Shown here piece after piece: positions 11,199 through 23,240 of a stretch of DNA of 64,000 nucleotides. The translations under genes and the position numbers were made by a program. Under the pieces are notes generated by a model. That model had not been told where the DNA came from. It saw nothing but the letters and a program-made list of their open reading frames with translations, and made no database searches. Numbering within the stretch: position 1 is the stretch's first letter; each line of letters begins with the position of its first letter. Source of the stretch: Endocalyx cinctus (lineage: Eukaryota; Ascomycota; Sordariomycetes; Amphisphaeriales; Apiosporaceae). Location of the stretch: the NCBI GenBank assembly GCA_001600455.1, contig BCKC01000012.1:620001-684000 (forward strand), given 5' to 3'.

Positions 11199-11548
11199 CA
11201 GGTAGCTCTGACCTGGTCTACTCGCGGGGCTCTCTTTTTTTTCAGTAGATTTCTTCAATAATAAATTTGACCTTCCCGGACCAGTTCTCCCTTCCTTTTT
11301 TTTTCATTCTTCATAAACACATCAACTTCAGAAAAACATATTCCATTTTCCAGTCACCGCATTAAAAAGACTGTAGATTTAAAAGAAAAGATCCCTTCTT
11401 CATCTTTTCCTTTTTTCCACTTCACATTTCCCTTCTGCCGAACACACAAAAAACCATACAAACGACAGAGATACCCTTTTTTCTTATATCCTCTTTTTTC
11501 TTCTTCTCTTTTTTTTTATAATTTGATACCATCAACCATCATCACATC

Positions 11549-12124
11549 ATGTCTTCAGGTCCTGCCGTCGGTATCGACTTGGGTACCACCTACTCTTGCG
11601 TCGGTATCTTCCGAGATGACCGGTAAGTTTTTCATACCTTCCATTCCTGACTCTCGACCAAAATCCAACGATACTAACGTTTTTGATATAGCATCGAAAT
11701 CATTGCCAATGACCAGGGTAACCGAACCACACCTTCGTTCGTCGCTTTCACGGATACCGAGCGATTGATCGGAGATGCCGCCAAGAACCAGGTCGCCATG
11801 AACCCTCAGAACACCGTATTCGACGCCAAGCGTTTGATTGGTCGCAAGTTCGCCGACCCTGAGGTTCAGGCCGACATGAAGCACTTCCCCTTCAAGATTG
11901 TCGACAAGGCTTCCAAGCCCGTCATCGAGGTCGAGTACAAGGGCGAGAACAAGCAGTTCACCCCGGAAGAAATCTCCTCCATGGTCCTCACCAAGATGCG
12001 TGAGACCGCCGAGTCTTACCTAGGTGGCACCGTCACCAACGCCGTCATCACCGTCCCCGCCTACTTCAACGACGCTCAGCGACAGGCTACCAAGGACGCC
12101 GGTCTCATCGCCGGTCTCAACGTC

Positions 12125-12156
<32 letters not shown>

Positions 12157-12196
12157 CATCGCCTACGGTCTCGACAAGAAGACCGAGGGTGAGCGC

Positions 12197-12237
<41 letters not shown>

Positions 12238-13731
12238 TTCCCTCCTTACCATCGAGGAAGGTATCTTCGAGGTCAAGTCCACCGCCGGTGACACTCACTT
12301 GGGTGGTGAGGACTTCGACAACCGTCTCGTGAACCACTTCGTCAACGAGTTTAAGAGAAAGTTCAAGAAAGAGTAAGCAATACCCCCAATTTCAATTCAA
12401 TTCCTTTGTTGAGCCGGCTCGAAATGAAGTCTTTCCGTCGAGCCGAGCTTTTCGGGAGAAAGTCTGCTCCTGATTTGATTTGACCCAATTTTATTACTAC
12501 GAACTATAATACTGACTAAGCCACTAGTCTCTCCACCAACGCCCGTGCTCTTCGCCGTCTCCGCACCGCTTGCGAGCGTGCCAAGCGCACTCTTTCCTCT
12601 TCCGCCCAGACTTCGATTGAAATCGACTCTCTCTTCGAGGGTATCGACTTCTACACCTCGATCACCCGTGCTCGATTCGAAGAGCTCTGCCAGGATCTCT
12701 TCCGCTCCACCATCCAGCCCGTCGACCGCGTCCTTTCCGACGCCAAGATCGACAAGTCCCAGGTCCACGAGATCGTCCTCGTCGGTGGATCCACCCGTAT
12801 CCCCCGTGTCCAGAAGCTCATTACCGACTACTTCAACGGTAAGGAGCCCAACAAGTCCATCAACCCCGATGAGGCCGTTGCCTACGGTGCCGCCGTCCAG
12901 GCCGCTATCCTGTCTGGTGACACCAGCTCCAAGTCGACCAACGAGATCTTGCTTCTCGACGTCGCCGCCCTTTCCCTCGGTATCGAGACCGCTGGTGGTA
13001 TGATGACCAAGCTCATTCCCCGCAACACTACCATCCCCACCAAGAAGTCCGAGGTCTTCTCTACCTTCTCCGACAACCAGCCTGGTGTCCTTATCCAGGT
13101 CTACGAGGGTGAGCGTCAGCGCACCAAGGACAACAACTTGCTCGGCAAGTTCGAGCTTACCGGAATTCCTCCCGCTCCCCGTGGTGTACCCCAGATCGAG
13201 GTCACTTTCGATCTTGACGCCAACGGTATCATGAACGTCTCCGCCGTCGAGAAGGGCACCGGAAAGTCCAACAAGATTGTCATCACCAACGACAAGGGCC
13301 GTCTCTCCAAGGAGGAAATCGAGCGTATGCTTGCTGAGGCCGAGAAGTACAAGGAGGAAGACGAGGCCGAGGGTCGCCGTATCAGTGCCAAGAACGGTTT
13401 GGAGTCGTACGCCTACTCTCTCCGCAACACCTTGTCCGACAGCAAGGTCGACGAGAAGCTCGAGGCTGGCGACAAGGAGAAGCTCAAGACCGAGATCGAC
13501 GCCGTCGTCTCTTGGTTGGATGAGAACCAGCAGGCCACTCGTGAGGAGTACGAGGAGAAGCAGAAGGAGCTCGAGGGTATTGCCAACCCCATCATGATGA
13601 AGTTCTACGGTGGTGCCGGCGGCGCTGGCGGTATGCCCGGTGGCATGCCCGGCGGTGCTGGTGGCTTCCCTGGCGCCGGTGCCCCCGGTGCCGGTGGTGA
13701 CGACGGCCCTACCGTTGAGGAGGTTGACTAA
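11549..13731 (+). CDS. SSA1: Cytosolic Hsp70 chaperone (SSA type)
   Basis: This is a 652-residue Hsp70 that binds exposed hydrophobic peptides in an ATP-driven cycle with J-proteins and nucleotide exchange factors. Exons are 11549-11622, 11692-12372 and 12528-13731. The nucleotide-binding domain shows [12 protein letters not shown] at residues 8-19, [15 protein letters not shown] and [14 protein letters not shown]. The substrate-binding domain and helical lid follow, then a Gly/Ala/Pro-rich tail with GGMPGG repeats and the terminal EEVD that docks TPR co-chaperones, placing it in the cytosol and nucleus. There is no signal peptide or KDEL-type ending, so it is not the ER or mitochondrial form. 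Codon use is strongly biased to C-ending codons, as expected for very high expression. Heat induction is likely from the upstream elements. The symbol is by family analogy; I cannot tell which SSA paralogue it is. Confidence 0.98.
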
Positions 13732-14858
13732 ATCAATCGCCTTTTCCCTCTTACGTCCTAATATCCTTTTTCCTTCGGCGTTATTCCTCGGTGTCATCGG
13801 CATCTGAGTGGGTGGTTCTGGGATGTTCTATGGGTTTTTTTAATTCACATGTTTTTTTTTCTGCACTAGATTTTTCTACGGCAAATGATGATACAGGGCA
13901 AAAAAGTCTTTGTTTTTCCACGAGAACTTTGCATGGATGGTAACTTTAATTAGGTAGCATTCCAATGAAGTAATGAACAGTTTAAAAAAAATACTTGCTT
14001 GAATATTTTGACATGATAGTGAATGTGATGTTCCGTAACTAATAAATATGTCTATGGTAGAGAGATACGAAGTGTACCTGATTTTGTATATGCCTGCAAA
14101 TGAATACAGTTTGTTATTTTTGATTGGGAGGTTTTAAGTAGCCTTCTACTTAGTCTTACTTTTTCTACCGTTGATCCTACTGCTGTATAGATATCTTTGT
14201 TTTTGCTACCGGCGGATAGTGCGTTCGCTAATGTACAGGGCATACGTTAATAGCCCTACTATGACTATTGTCTCCTGTTATGGTCCATACCGTCGCCTAT
14301 CAGCTTAAAGGTTAGCAACGTCTCTACGGGTAGCCAGCTGATTTCGTTGATATATATTTGTATCGTTTAACCGTTCAACTGCAAGTCCCCGCCAAGCTAA
14401 GCTTTAGTGACACTAAGGCTACAAACAAACCGACCTTAAAACAATATACTGGCCGTCTTAGGTCTTATATTATTCATTCACCTTGATAGTATTTTGAATA
14501 TCACCAGTAGCAAACTGATGGAGATACTGGAATAATCAGTGGTATAGCTTGTATGTATCCTTGGCTGGGTTAAAAGTTATATGCTCATTACCACTACCGT
14601 TATCATCAATAGAGCCTATCCTCACTTTATTCAACGCTTATCTCATATCACAGACGTAGTACCGTAGAAGTAGCTAATAAACAAGATATCTTGAATTACT
14701 CTTGATTGCGAAGGTTATATTCGACATATATACATACATAAGCCAAATCTCTCGTTTCACTTCTACCCTCTCTATCGATCTATTGCTCCTGTATAAAGAA
14801 ACAAACAATCTACAGAGCAAGAAAAAAAAAAGCCGACGTCGATTTTCCCCCACTTCTC
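13732..14858. other. Convergent intergenic spacer
   Basis: This 1.13-kb spacer holds the 3' flanks of HSP70 and the Emi1-like gene. It has T and A tracts of 8-9 nt and otherwise unique sequence. No RNA gene, repeat family or credible coding region is visible. Confidence 0.6.
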
Positions 14859-15827
14859 TCAAACCACTTGTTCTCCTACAGGTTCCGTAGTAGTAGCAGC
14901 CGGGGCAGCAGCAGCGGCAGCCTGAGCCTGCTGTCTCCCCTCCTCCCGCCGCCTCCTCATCTCCTGCACGTACCTCCTCCTCTCGATCTGCAGCCTCCAC
15001 CACTCCTCGTCGCTAATCTGGGGGATCTCCAACCGCTCCGCGAACGCCGACGGCTCGCCCTCGGCCGGCAATTCCGTCCGGGGTTCCCAGACGTCCGTGC
15101 TGTTCGGTTTCCGCCGCCACCGGGTGACCGTCGTTCGCGTCTTGCCGCCGCGGCCGTCGTCGATTTCTATCTCTTCCTCCCGAGGAACCGAGGCGAGGTA
15201 GTACTTGTCGACCTCGCGACGCCGGTAGTGCTCCTTGACGGCCTGCTCGCGCATCGGCTGGGATAGGGTCCGGGTGCGCATGCAGAACCAGAAGTCGTCC
15301 CATTTTTCCGAGCACGACCGGACCCCGCCGTCGCGGTAGACAGAGGTCCATTGCCCCCCTAAACCGTTGCAGTGGTAGGCCATGTCGAAGGCTTGCTGGC
15401 ACGACATGTAGCTCGGGAGCTGCGATTCCGAGACGGGGTCGAGGCGGGCGGGGTAGGTTTTCTGGTGGTTGTTGTTGTTGTTGTTATTGTCGCTGGACGA
15501 GGAGGAGGACCCGAACGACCATAAGGATCCCCAGGACGAGGTTTCGGTTTGGGAGCTCGCGCCCGGTTGGGATGTGGATGTAGATGAAGATGTAGATGAA
15601 GATGTGTTCGTATTTTGGGATTGGTTATTATTTCCGGAACCGAATTCGTTCTGGAGTTGCGCCATAAACTTTGCGATCTCGGGATCGCTGTACTGCGACT
15701 CGGAGGGTTTTGGGGCGTTGTTGGCGGGGTTGTTTGCGGTGGTCGTTGAAGATGAAGTTTTGGACTTGTCCTGGTCGGACGATCCCGAATCAGGGTCCTT
15801 CGAAGGTGATGCCCAGAGCCAGCCCAT
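14859..15827 (-). CDS. EMI1: Emi1-like twin-CX9C protein (DUF3128)
   Basis: This is a single-exon gene of 322 residues. The central conserved block has a twin CX9C arrangement: Cys143-x9-Cys153 and Cys172-x9-Cys182 (the second within SCSEKWDDFWFC), followed by MRTRTLS and EHYRRRE. That combination matches the DUF3128 family founded by yeast early meiotic induction protein Emi1. CX9C proteins are typically oxidised in the mitochondrial intermembrane space by Mia40; that location is inferred here. The first ~125 residues are Ser/Thr/Asn-rich, including a seven-Asn run near residue 115, and the C-terminus has an Arg-rich, Ala-rich coiled segment. It is longer than the yeast protein owing to these low-complexity ends. 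Its molecular role is not established. Confidence 0.82.
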   Translation of the reverse strand: MGWLWASPSKDPDSGSSDQDKSKTSSSTTTANNPANNAPKPSESQYSDPEIAKFMAQLQNEFGSGNNNQSQNTNTSSSTSSSTSTSQPGASSQTETSSWGSLWSFGSSSSSSDNNNNNNNHQKTYPARLDPVSESQLPSYMSCQQAFDMAYHCNGLGGQWTSVYRDGGVRSCSEKWDDFWFCMRTRTLSQPMREQAVKEHYRRREVDKYYLASVPREEEIEIDDGRGGKTRTTVTRWRRKPNSTDVWEPRTELPAEGEPSAFAERLEIPQISDEEWWRLQIERRRYVQEMRRRREEGRQQAQAAAAAAPAATTTEPVGEQVV

Positions 15828-16700
15828 TGCGACTTGTATATATTGGATATAATACGGTTTCTTGGTGTCTTTTTATCAGATTCGTATATAGCGAAGTATT
15901 ACTGTATGAATTGGAAGATGGAAGAGAAGAAGAAACAAAAGGTGTGGCGTGCTTGAGCGACTTTAAAAAGTAGAATCGAGTGCGTATCGTGCGGGGAATG
16001 TCGAATGAGATGTTGTCTGTCGGCTTATACAGCAGGATGCGCGTCCGTGGGGTAATGAGACAAGACAAGACAGGATGATTTTCCTTCTTGTAACGGTGAC
16101 AGGGTTGCACCGCAGCCAACCTGGAAGTAAGATATCTTGTGATTGCCGTCTAGTCCTTTCTCTCTGCAACAAGGTATCTTTCTCAGTTGCTTGAAATTTT
16201 CAATTGGTAAACAGGGTATATGAATTATTGTACAATTATATAAAACAAGAATAGTATATTATTTTACAAGAACGGATATGAATTAATTGTAACCTGTAAG
16301 TGGCTGCTTACAAGCGAAAGTGTATATTAAATATGCGACTTGAAATCAGTTGCATAGTAAATAAAATCACCATTGAAGAATTATATATATATGTGGCTTG
16401 AAAACTGTGGCTGTATGCTGCTATAACACACCCCGCCAGCCCACTACTGATAGGTGTGGCTTTTGCCAGCACACATCACATCACACATTGTGCGTCACAC
16501 AAAGCTCGAAAGTTGAGAAGTCTTGGCGTGGCCTGATGACCTCATCTGTATTTGATCTTGTAAACAGCTGAGGGAGCTACAGGCTAAGTTAGCAGGTTAG
16601 GAGGATATATAGTCAAAACGGGTACTCTTCCTCCTTTCTTATCCTCACTTTGTTATAACTTATACGAAAGTATGGGCTCGGGTTTTGGTCCGTCTAAATT
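15828..16700. promoter_or_regulatory. Divergent promoter region, EMI1-like / YME2
   Basis: This is an 873-bp spacer between the start codons of two genes for likely mitochondrial proteins. It includes TATATATATG near 16385 and repeated short TCACA/CACACC sequence near 16470-16500. No specific factor site is convincing. Promoter function is inferred from orientation. Confidence 0.4.
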
Positions 16701-19358
16701 ATGATCTCATCACAGCTCAGGCTCCGTTCGAGCACCTTGAGTCCTGGAACGAGTGTCCGAAATTTACCGTGTTTCTTTCCACGTCAAAGGCAATGGATCA
16801 GACCTAAGCAAGCCAGAGCTTGGAAGAGTAGCAGTCCCAAAATAAGAGATGAGAAGACCGGACATATAGACAAACATTCTAATGAGTCGATTATATGGTT
16901 TGACAGTGAGTTTTCCTTTTTTTACCCCCCTCATATATACCTAAGCTAATGCTGAAACCTATCGTTACAAGACCTCTTTCCCTTGCGGTTGTCCAGATTA
17001 GTAGGGATTCCTTGGTATCATTCAGACAAAAATCTTGACGCCCTAGTGAGGCGCTTTGAAAATACCAATCTTAGCGGCATAGATCCGGCCCAAGTAGTAA
17101 AAGATGCTATGCCAGGAGATGCCCGACTTAAAGTAAACGAGGTCCTACCCCGGATTCAAGATGGCGGTGCTTTCATCAAGTTCTCGCACCCGAACGGTGT
17201 TTCTCCCAAGGAGATTGAGAATGCCGTATCGACGAAGCTCGAGGAGCGTCCTATCAGACCATTCTTTAGTCCCTTCAGTGCAGCCCAGGCCGGCTTGGTC
17301 AAGGGTGTGCCCTGGCTCGAAGACCTCAACCGCTTCCCCACTTCTAGGCTGAGAGTCGAGTTCGTGCCTAGGAAACCGGGCGAAGAAGCGGTAGAGTTGT
17401 CGCAAGAGACGCTCTTCAGCCTCTTTCGACAATACGGCAAAATCGCCGAGATCACCTCGCAGCCTTGGGATTCCAAGGTCCTCCCCAAGTTCGCCTACGT
17501 CGATTTCGCCTTTCTCCGAGACGCTATCATGGCTCGTAACTGCCTGCACGGTTACATCGTGCCCGAAGAGATCGGTGGTGGGAAATTGGGCACCAAGTTT
17601 CGCATGTCGTACGAGACAAAGGCAAAACCCCACCGGTTCTGGGATTGGATAGTGAATCACCCGAGAATTGTGATTCCTCTCATAGTTGGTCTTCTCACCG
17701 GTATCACCGTCGCCGTATTTGATCCCATCCGATCCTTCTTCGTTAAAGCCCACGTCTCCCGAAAATTCAGCCCGACAGACCACAAATGGTATAGATGGCT
17801 CCGCAAGCACACATCGGATATCTTCGCTTTCAAGCATGATTCGGCCGATCAAAAGGGACTCGAAACAGTGTGGAGTGATCGCAAAGACCTGATTCAGATG
17901 ATCCAGAAGTGGCTATCCGAATCGGCCGAGACCTTCATCGTTGTACAGGGACCTCGAGGTTCAGGAAAGGGGGAGCTTGTTCTAGATCAAGCACTCAAGG
18001 GTAAGGGTAACGTGTTGGTTATCGACTGCAAGCCGATCATAGAAGCCAGAGGCGAAGCTGCGACGATCAAGAACTTGGCCTCGCAAGTCGGGTATCGTCC
18101 CGTATTTTCGTGGGCCCACAGCCTCAGCAGCATGATTGAACTCGCGGTACAGAGCACGACGGGCGTGAAAGCCGGCATTTCCGAGACCTTAGATGCTCAG
18201 CTTCACAAGATTCTTTATACGACGGCGGAGGCGCTTTCGGACATCGTAGTATCTCATCGTCATAAACTAGACACGGATGCGTCCCTACCTACGGACGTGT
18301 ATCTCGAGGCGCACCCGGAGAAGCGGCCTATAATCGTCATTGACAACTTCTTGCAAAAGGGAGGAGATGACTCTATCGTCCTAGACAAAATTGCCGAATG
18401 GGCCGCCACACTCGTCAAGTCCAACGTAGCGCACGTCATCTTCCTAAGCAACGACGCTTCTTACTCCAAGTCCCTTACAAAGTCCCTACCAGACCGCGTG
18501 TTTAAGCAGGTCTCACTTGGCGACCTCTCACCGGATGTTGCTAAGCAGTTCATTCTTAGCCATATTGGATACTCTCCCAAGGATACGGGTACCAAGAAAA
18601 TCACACAAGGCAAAGACAACGAAAAGAGTGGACGATTTGCCTCTACCGGTTCCCAAGTGTTCAATCTCGCCGAGCTCGACGAATGCATCGATACGCTTGG
18701 AGGCCGCCTCACGGACCTCGAGCTCCTCGCCCATCGTCTACAATCAGGTCAATCGCCCAAGCAAGCCGTCCGCGAGATCACGGAGCAGGCAGCTTCGGAG
18801 ATCCTGAAGATGTTCCTCGCTAAGGGCGCCGTGACTGGCGACGACGACAACAAGTGGTCCGTGGAACAGGCTTGGTACCTCGTTAAGGCGCTTGCCTCTT
18901 CCCCACCGGAGGGTCTGCGGTACAACGAAGTGCTCCTATCACCCACCTTCGCGTACTCGAACACGGCCCCCGACGGCGAGTCGGCCCTGGCGGGTCTCGC
19001 CAACGCCGAGCTCATCACCGTCGCGACGGAAGGGTCCCGCGGGGGCGGTCGTCCCCAGAGGATCGTCACGGGACGGCCGGTCTTCCGGGCGGCGTTCCGG
19101 CTGCTGGCGCAGGAAGACAAGACCCTCGCGGCCAAGATGGACCTGGCCGTCTTTACGGAGCTGGTCAAGATCGACTCGAAGATTATCGAAAAAGCGGAGC
19201 AGGAGCTGGCGGTATTGGGCGCCTTCCCTAAGCAGCCGAGGCAGACGGCGCAGAGGATAAATTACCTGCTTCAGAAGGTCGAGGACGCTCAGAGCAGGAT
19301 CGACGCGGCCGAGAGGGAGATGAAGGGGTTGAAGGGCGTGCTTAAGAGTCAGTATTAA
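16701..19358 (+). CDS. YME2: Mitochondrial escape protein 2 (Yme2)
   Basis: This encodes an 863-residue inner-membrane protein of mitochondria that affects nucleoid organisation and escape of mtDNA to the nucleus. Exons are 16701-16905 and 16972-19358. The first ~50 residues are rich in Arg/Ser and lack acids, fitting a mitochondrial presequence. An RRM-like region (about residues 170-270, with FSLFRQYGKIAEI and YVDFAFLRDA) is followed by a membrane span near residues 300-317 (IPLIVGLLTGITVAVF). A P-loop ATPase domain then follows with Walker A GPRGSGKG near residue 395 and a Walker-B-like RPIIVIDNF. The intron ends in AAG; the next AG downstream would create an immediate stop, and AAG gives the expected DNLFPLRLSRL junction. 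The C-terminus is a coiled coil (VEDAQSRIDAAEREM). Confidence 0.95.
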
Positions 19359-20245
19359 GTAAACGGTGTATATCATGTCGTTACGTGTTGACGTTTATGG
19401 ATGTATGTATGCAAAAAGACTAAAACTCGTATATACCCCCCTTTTTTTCTCATGTCTATATCCCTTTTTTCCCTCTCCCCTCCCTACTAGTTTAGACGGA
19501 AAATAAAAATAAAGGAATAAAGAAAAGAAATATTCGGGTTACTTACTATCGGGGTATTTTGATTCCTATACTAGATGAAATGACCAGGAGCCTCGTTTGA
19601 CGTTATTTTCTTCTTGTAGTGACTTGTGTAAAGGCAAAAGAGTTTCTTATATGCATGTTCTTCAGATGAGATAAAATAGACAAAGATGAGGAGCGAGATA
19701 CTTCGTCTGATTCGATTCATGATGAAGGGGAATATAAGATATGAGAGAGTAGCTAGGAGTTCAATCCTTATCCCCCTCACTACCCTTATCCGAAATTGAC
19801 GCCTGTCTCATTTCATACATACATACGCATCCCTATCCATCCATCCATTTATTCATTTCCCCTCAAAACCAAAAATAAATTGATATGTTCAGTAGTTTCT
19901 TTTATTTTCCCTCTCTCCCTTGCCCTTTCTCTTATCTCTTTAATCTCTTAAATATAGAAGAAAAAGGGCGGAGAGAAAAGTATCTACCGTCGAGATAGGG
20001 TGTAGCGAAAGTCTCTTTTTTCGACGTCCCTTTTTCTTTTTTATGTTCAGTTTCATACGCAGAGTAAAAAAGGTATTGACAACTAAATAGTGGGAATCAT
20101 GATAAAATAAGGAAAAAAAAAAAAAAAAAACAAGAAAATAAACAAATCCCATTCCCCTCATCCTACACGCCGGAAAGAACATATATGTAAGAAGAAAATG
20201 CAGAGAGAGAAAAATAAATGATATTAATTATCATAATAACTATTA
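19359..20245. other. Convergent intergenic spacer
   Basis: This 887-bp spacer holds the 3' flanks of YME2 and MIF2. It has an 18-nt A run near 20113-20130, a CATC/CATA tandem-like stretch near 19815-19850, and T-rich tracts. No gene is visible. Confidence 0.6.
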
Positions 20246-22573
20246 TTACTCTTCTTCCTCTTCCGGTTGTACGTATAATTCACAACCTTGAGCGAAGAAT
20301 AAGCGAGCCGGTTTAGTCGTTTCGTTTTTTATGCTATAGTGATTTCCTATATTCAAAATTTTAATTAGTATTTTCTCTCTTTTGTTTCATCATTACAAAA
20401 AGACGAACGGCAAAAACAGAAAAAAAAAAAAAGAAAAGAAAAGAAACATACCTCTAGGCACGAACCAAGTCCCCCCCTTAGCTATAGTAAACGTCGTCTC
20501 GCAAACGGTGACCACGACGGAACCTTTATGTACGAAGAACACCATCTGCATCTTCCTCGAATTCTTCGTCTTCTTCTCCGCCCCCGGCGGCAGGTCCACT
20601 ATGCCGGAGCCGAAGAAGGGCAGGGTCAGCGTCTTGGCGAACTTGAAGGTCGCGTCCTTGATGTCCCGGAGGTGCACCGCCGGCTCCGCCACGGCGAGCT
20701 CCTCCTCGATCATCTCGACGTGCTCCTCGTCGTCCGGCGGGTTGAACTCGAAGGACGGGTCCCAGTACACGCACTCGCCCGCGATCCGGCCCGGGTCGTA
20801 CTCCCAGTCGTCGCGGTCTAATTCTTGCTCCTCTTCCGCCTCCGCCGCCGCCGATCCCGCCCGCTTGCCGGACGCGCCGGCGGGTCGTCCGCGCCGCCGC
20901 TTCGGCGCGGGTTCGTAGTTTTGCTCGGCCCGGACGACGCCCTTTATGCTCTTCATGGCGAACTTTTGCCCTTTCTCCTCGAAGTATTCGGTCCCGGCCG
21001 GGTCGTACTCGATGTGCTCGCCGTGCCAGTACTCCAAGGGTTTGTAGGAAATTCGACCCGACCTCGTGATCCTCATCTTGTCCGTTTCCTCTCGTCGCAG
21101 CGTGACCAGGCCGCGACCGCGGGGTAAGGGGGGACCGCGCTGGACGACTGGCGAGTCGGCCACTCCTATACCCGAGGATTTTCTTTTGCGCCCTGGCTTG
21201 CTGCTCTTCGCCTTCTCCTTTGTCTGCTCGGCCGGTGGCGAGGCCGCTTTCGACGATGGTCTAGCGTTGTTCCGGCTGCTTTCTTTGTCCCCCGTCGTGC
21301 GCTGACGCTTGGCTTGCCCCGCTTGAGACGATTCCGCTTCTTCTGCGTCGTCCCTATTAAACGAATTTTCTTGAGAATTCCTCGCTGGTCTCCCCCGTTT
21401 TTTAGATTTGACGGGAGGTGATGGATCTTGCGGCACCGGTGATATTTTCTCCCCAGACCTTGGTCTCCCCGGTCGTCCCTTTCGTTTTTTGATAGGTTCT
21501 TCGTTCTCCTCTTCGACAGATTCGCTCCGAGCGATGGAGCCCTCTGATTCTTCACTCTCCTCCTCTACCGGTGCGGGCTGTTTTGGCGCCCTACCTCGCG
21601 GCTGTGAAGGTTTAGGTTGGGGTTTGCTCGTAGATTTTGCCGACTTGAATTGCTCAATAATTTCTTCTTCATTATCGTCGTCATCTTCATCTTCTTGTTC
21701 TTCGTCATCTTCGGGCATATCGTCCATTTGCGGTATTTCGTCGTCACCTCCAAGATCCATATCCACAGGGTCGACCGTTTCTACAGATTCATCATCGTCC
21801 TCCTCATCCTCCTCTTCTTCTTCTTCATCCCCTATCATAGTACGAGAACTTGAGGTATGAGATCTGCCGTTGGTAAGCCTTCCGTTCGAGCCGTTCGTTT
21901 TCGGAGCATTCGGTTGCGGCGGTTTTAAAAGCGTATCACTCTTGCTGAAGTCTAATTTGCGAACGACGGTCTTGGGGGACGGTCTTTTGGGATCGTAGAT
22001 TGTTCCTCTAATAGGCGAAGAGGTTTGACCTAGATGGGGGTTCTGCCGCGGCGGGGACTGTAAATTTGTTTTTATGGGTGATCGAGCTCGGGGTAGAGAA
22101 GGTCGGCTCTGACGTTGCAGTTTCCGCGCGGTGGCCGGACCCATTTCAGAACCTATTAAATATGTATAAGTATACATGTTCGGGTCTCACGGAGTCGATG
22201 AGAGAGAGAGAGAAACAAGAAGAATCGTCTTGCGCGTGAGCATACCATCGTCTATTTCCATTTCTTGTTCCTCGTCGGACATGCTGATATTTCCATTTGT
22301 GTCCTTTTCGGGCGACGAGAATAAACCGTCGACATCTTCCATTCCATGCTCATCTCGTTCTCTATCCGGAAGTACTACACCTGTTTTCCTATAATTATAA
22401 TATCACCCGTAAGTATTCAACCAGAAGACGTATGTTTATCCCGCCCCACCGGATCGGTGCGTTGAATTAGGAAAAGAATCAATATTATACCTTCCGGCTA
22501 CTCCCAATTCGTAGACATGCTCATTTTGCGATTGAGTTTGTCGCCGATTTATCTGCGACGATCGTGGCGCCAT
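20246..22573 (-). CDS. MIF2: CENP-C/Mif2 centromere protein
   Basis: This is a 675-residue inner-kinetochore protein that binds CENP-A nucleosomes and links them to the Mis12 complex. Exons on the minus strand are 22491-22573, 22246-22388, 20452-22152 and 20246-20346. The N-terminus has the Mif2 block YELGVAGRKTGVVLPD, EHGMEDVDGLFSSPEK. A long acidic region (about residues 130-210) precedes several AT-hook-like cores (GRPGRPRSG, KKRGRPARN, RRRGRPAG). The CENP-C signature is RITRSGRISYKPLEYW at roughly residues 437-452. The C-terminal cupin dimerisation domain ends FFAQGCELYVQP followed by an all-Glu tail. Without the last exon, read across the intron, the cupin would be truncated; the splice restores the family ending. 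It shares a promoter with RNH201. Confidence 0.95.
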
Positions 22574-23240
22574 GGTCGGCGTTGTTATCTTTATTTTATT
22601 CTCTTTCGGACTTGGTTGATGAGGGAACGCGTCGTCGCCGGTGTTTTGTTTTTCTTTCTTTCCCCTCTACTATTATTCTCCCGTAATTTCCGTACTACCG
22701 ATTGAGTACATTTGGCAGTAATAATTGATCTCTGTTATCGTCGTCGCTTCGCTGAACGGGATATTATGCTATATTCGGGGTTGCGCCGGGATATAAAAGA
22801 TGAAAATATTATGTTAGTAGCTTATGCGACGCGCGAAATGGTTGATAGCAGCAGACAAAAGTCACAACAGTGTTTATTTACTAGATTGTTACCTAAGGTA
22901 CGCCCATTATCTTTAGGTACTTCAGTACTTAATAGGTACCTTTAATTGGTTACTCTTAAAACGTATAGTGGAGATACAACCGCTGTGAGCTTTCATTGTG
23001 GGGGCATCCATTAAACTATTAAAGCGGTAATAGTTGAACGCGCTTTTATGGATTTATACTAATAAAGTACCTCTAAACGCGCCGATAGATTTAACGGGCT
23101 TCTTCCAGACTCTTTCTTAAGGCATACAATACGTACTTAATATATTTTGAATATTTAGGAAGTAAATAAGATTTTGGAATAAAGGGGAAAATACCAAGGA
23201 ACTCGTTAATAATCCAATTGGTTATAGAAAATCAAAAATT
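22574..23240. promoter_or_regulatory. Shared MIF2/RNH201 promoter with ACGCG cores
   Basis: This is a 667-bp spacer between divergent start codons. It contains one exact MluI-box ACGCGT at 22627-22632, and ACGCGC at 22829-22834, 23038-23043 and 23077-23082. The second extends into CGCGAAA (22832-22838), which resembles the SCB core. In yeasts such sites bind the MBF/SBF factors that drive G1/S genes, and both neighbours fit that timing. Factor binding is inference. The small frames at 22712-22945 look spurious. Confidence 0.5.

Larger units (their letters stand above)
10079..11548 (+). promoter_or_regulatory. HSP70 upstream region
   Basis: This 1.47-kb AT-rich region precedes the HSP70 start. 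It contains several heat-shock-element arrays between 11011 and 11198 (listed separately), one AGGGG stress-response-like pentamer at 10468-10472, and a pyrimidine-rich leader from about 11380 to the ATG, as is common in highly expressed fungal genes. No open reading frame of note is present. Confidence 0.6.

Noticed and set aside
12397..13803. 468-codon minus-strand open frame opposite HSP70
   Set aside because: It is the antisense of the codon-biased HSP70 exon; C-ending codons on the sense strand suppress stops on the other. Its Val/Gly/Leu/Asp-rich composition is typical of such mirror frames, and similar antisense Hsp70 frames are known artefacts.
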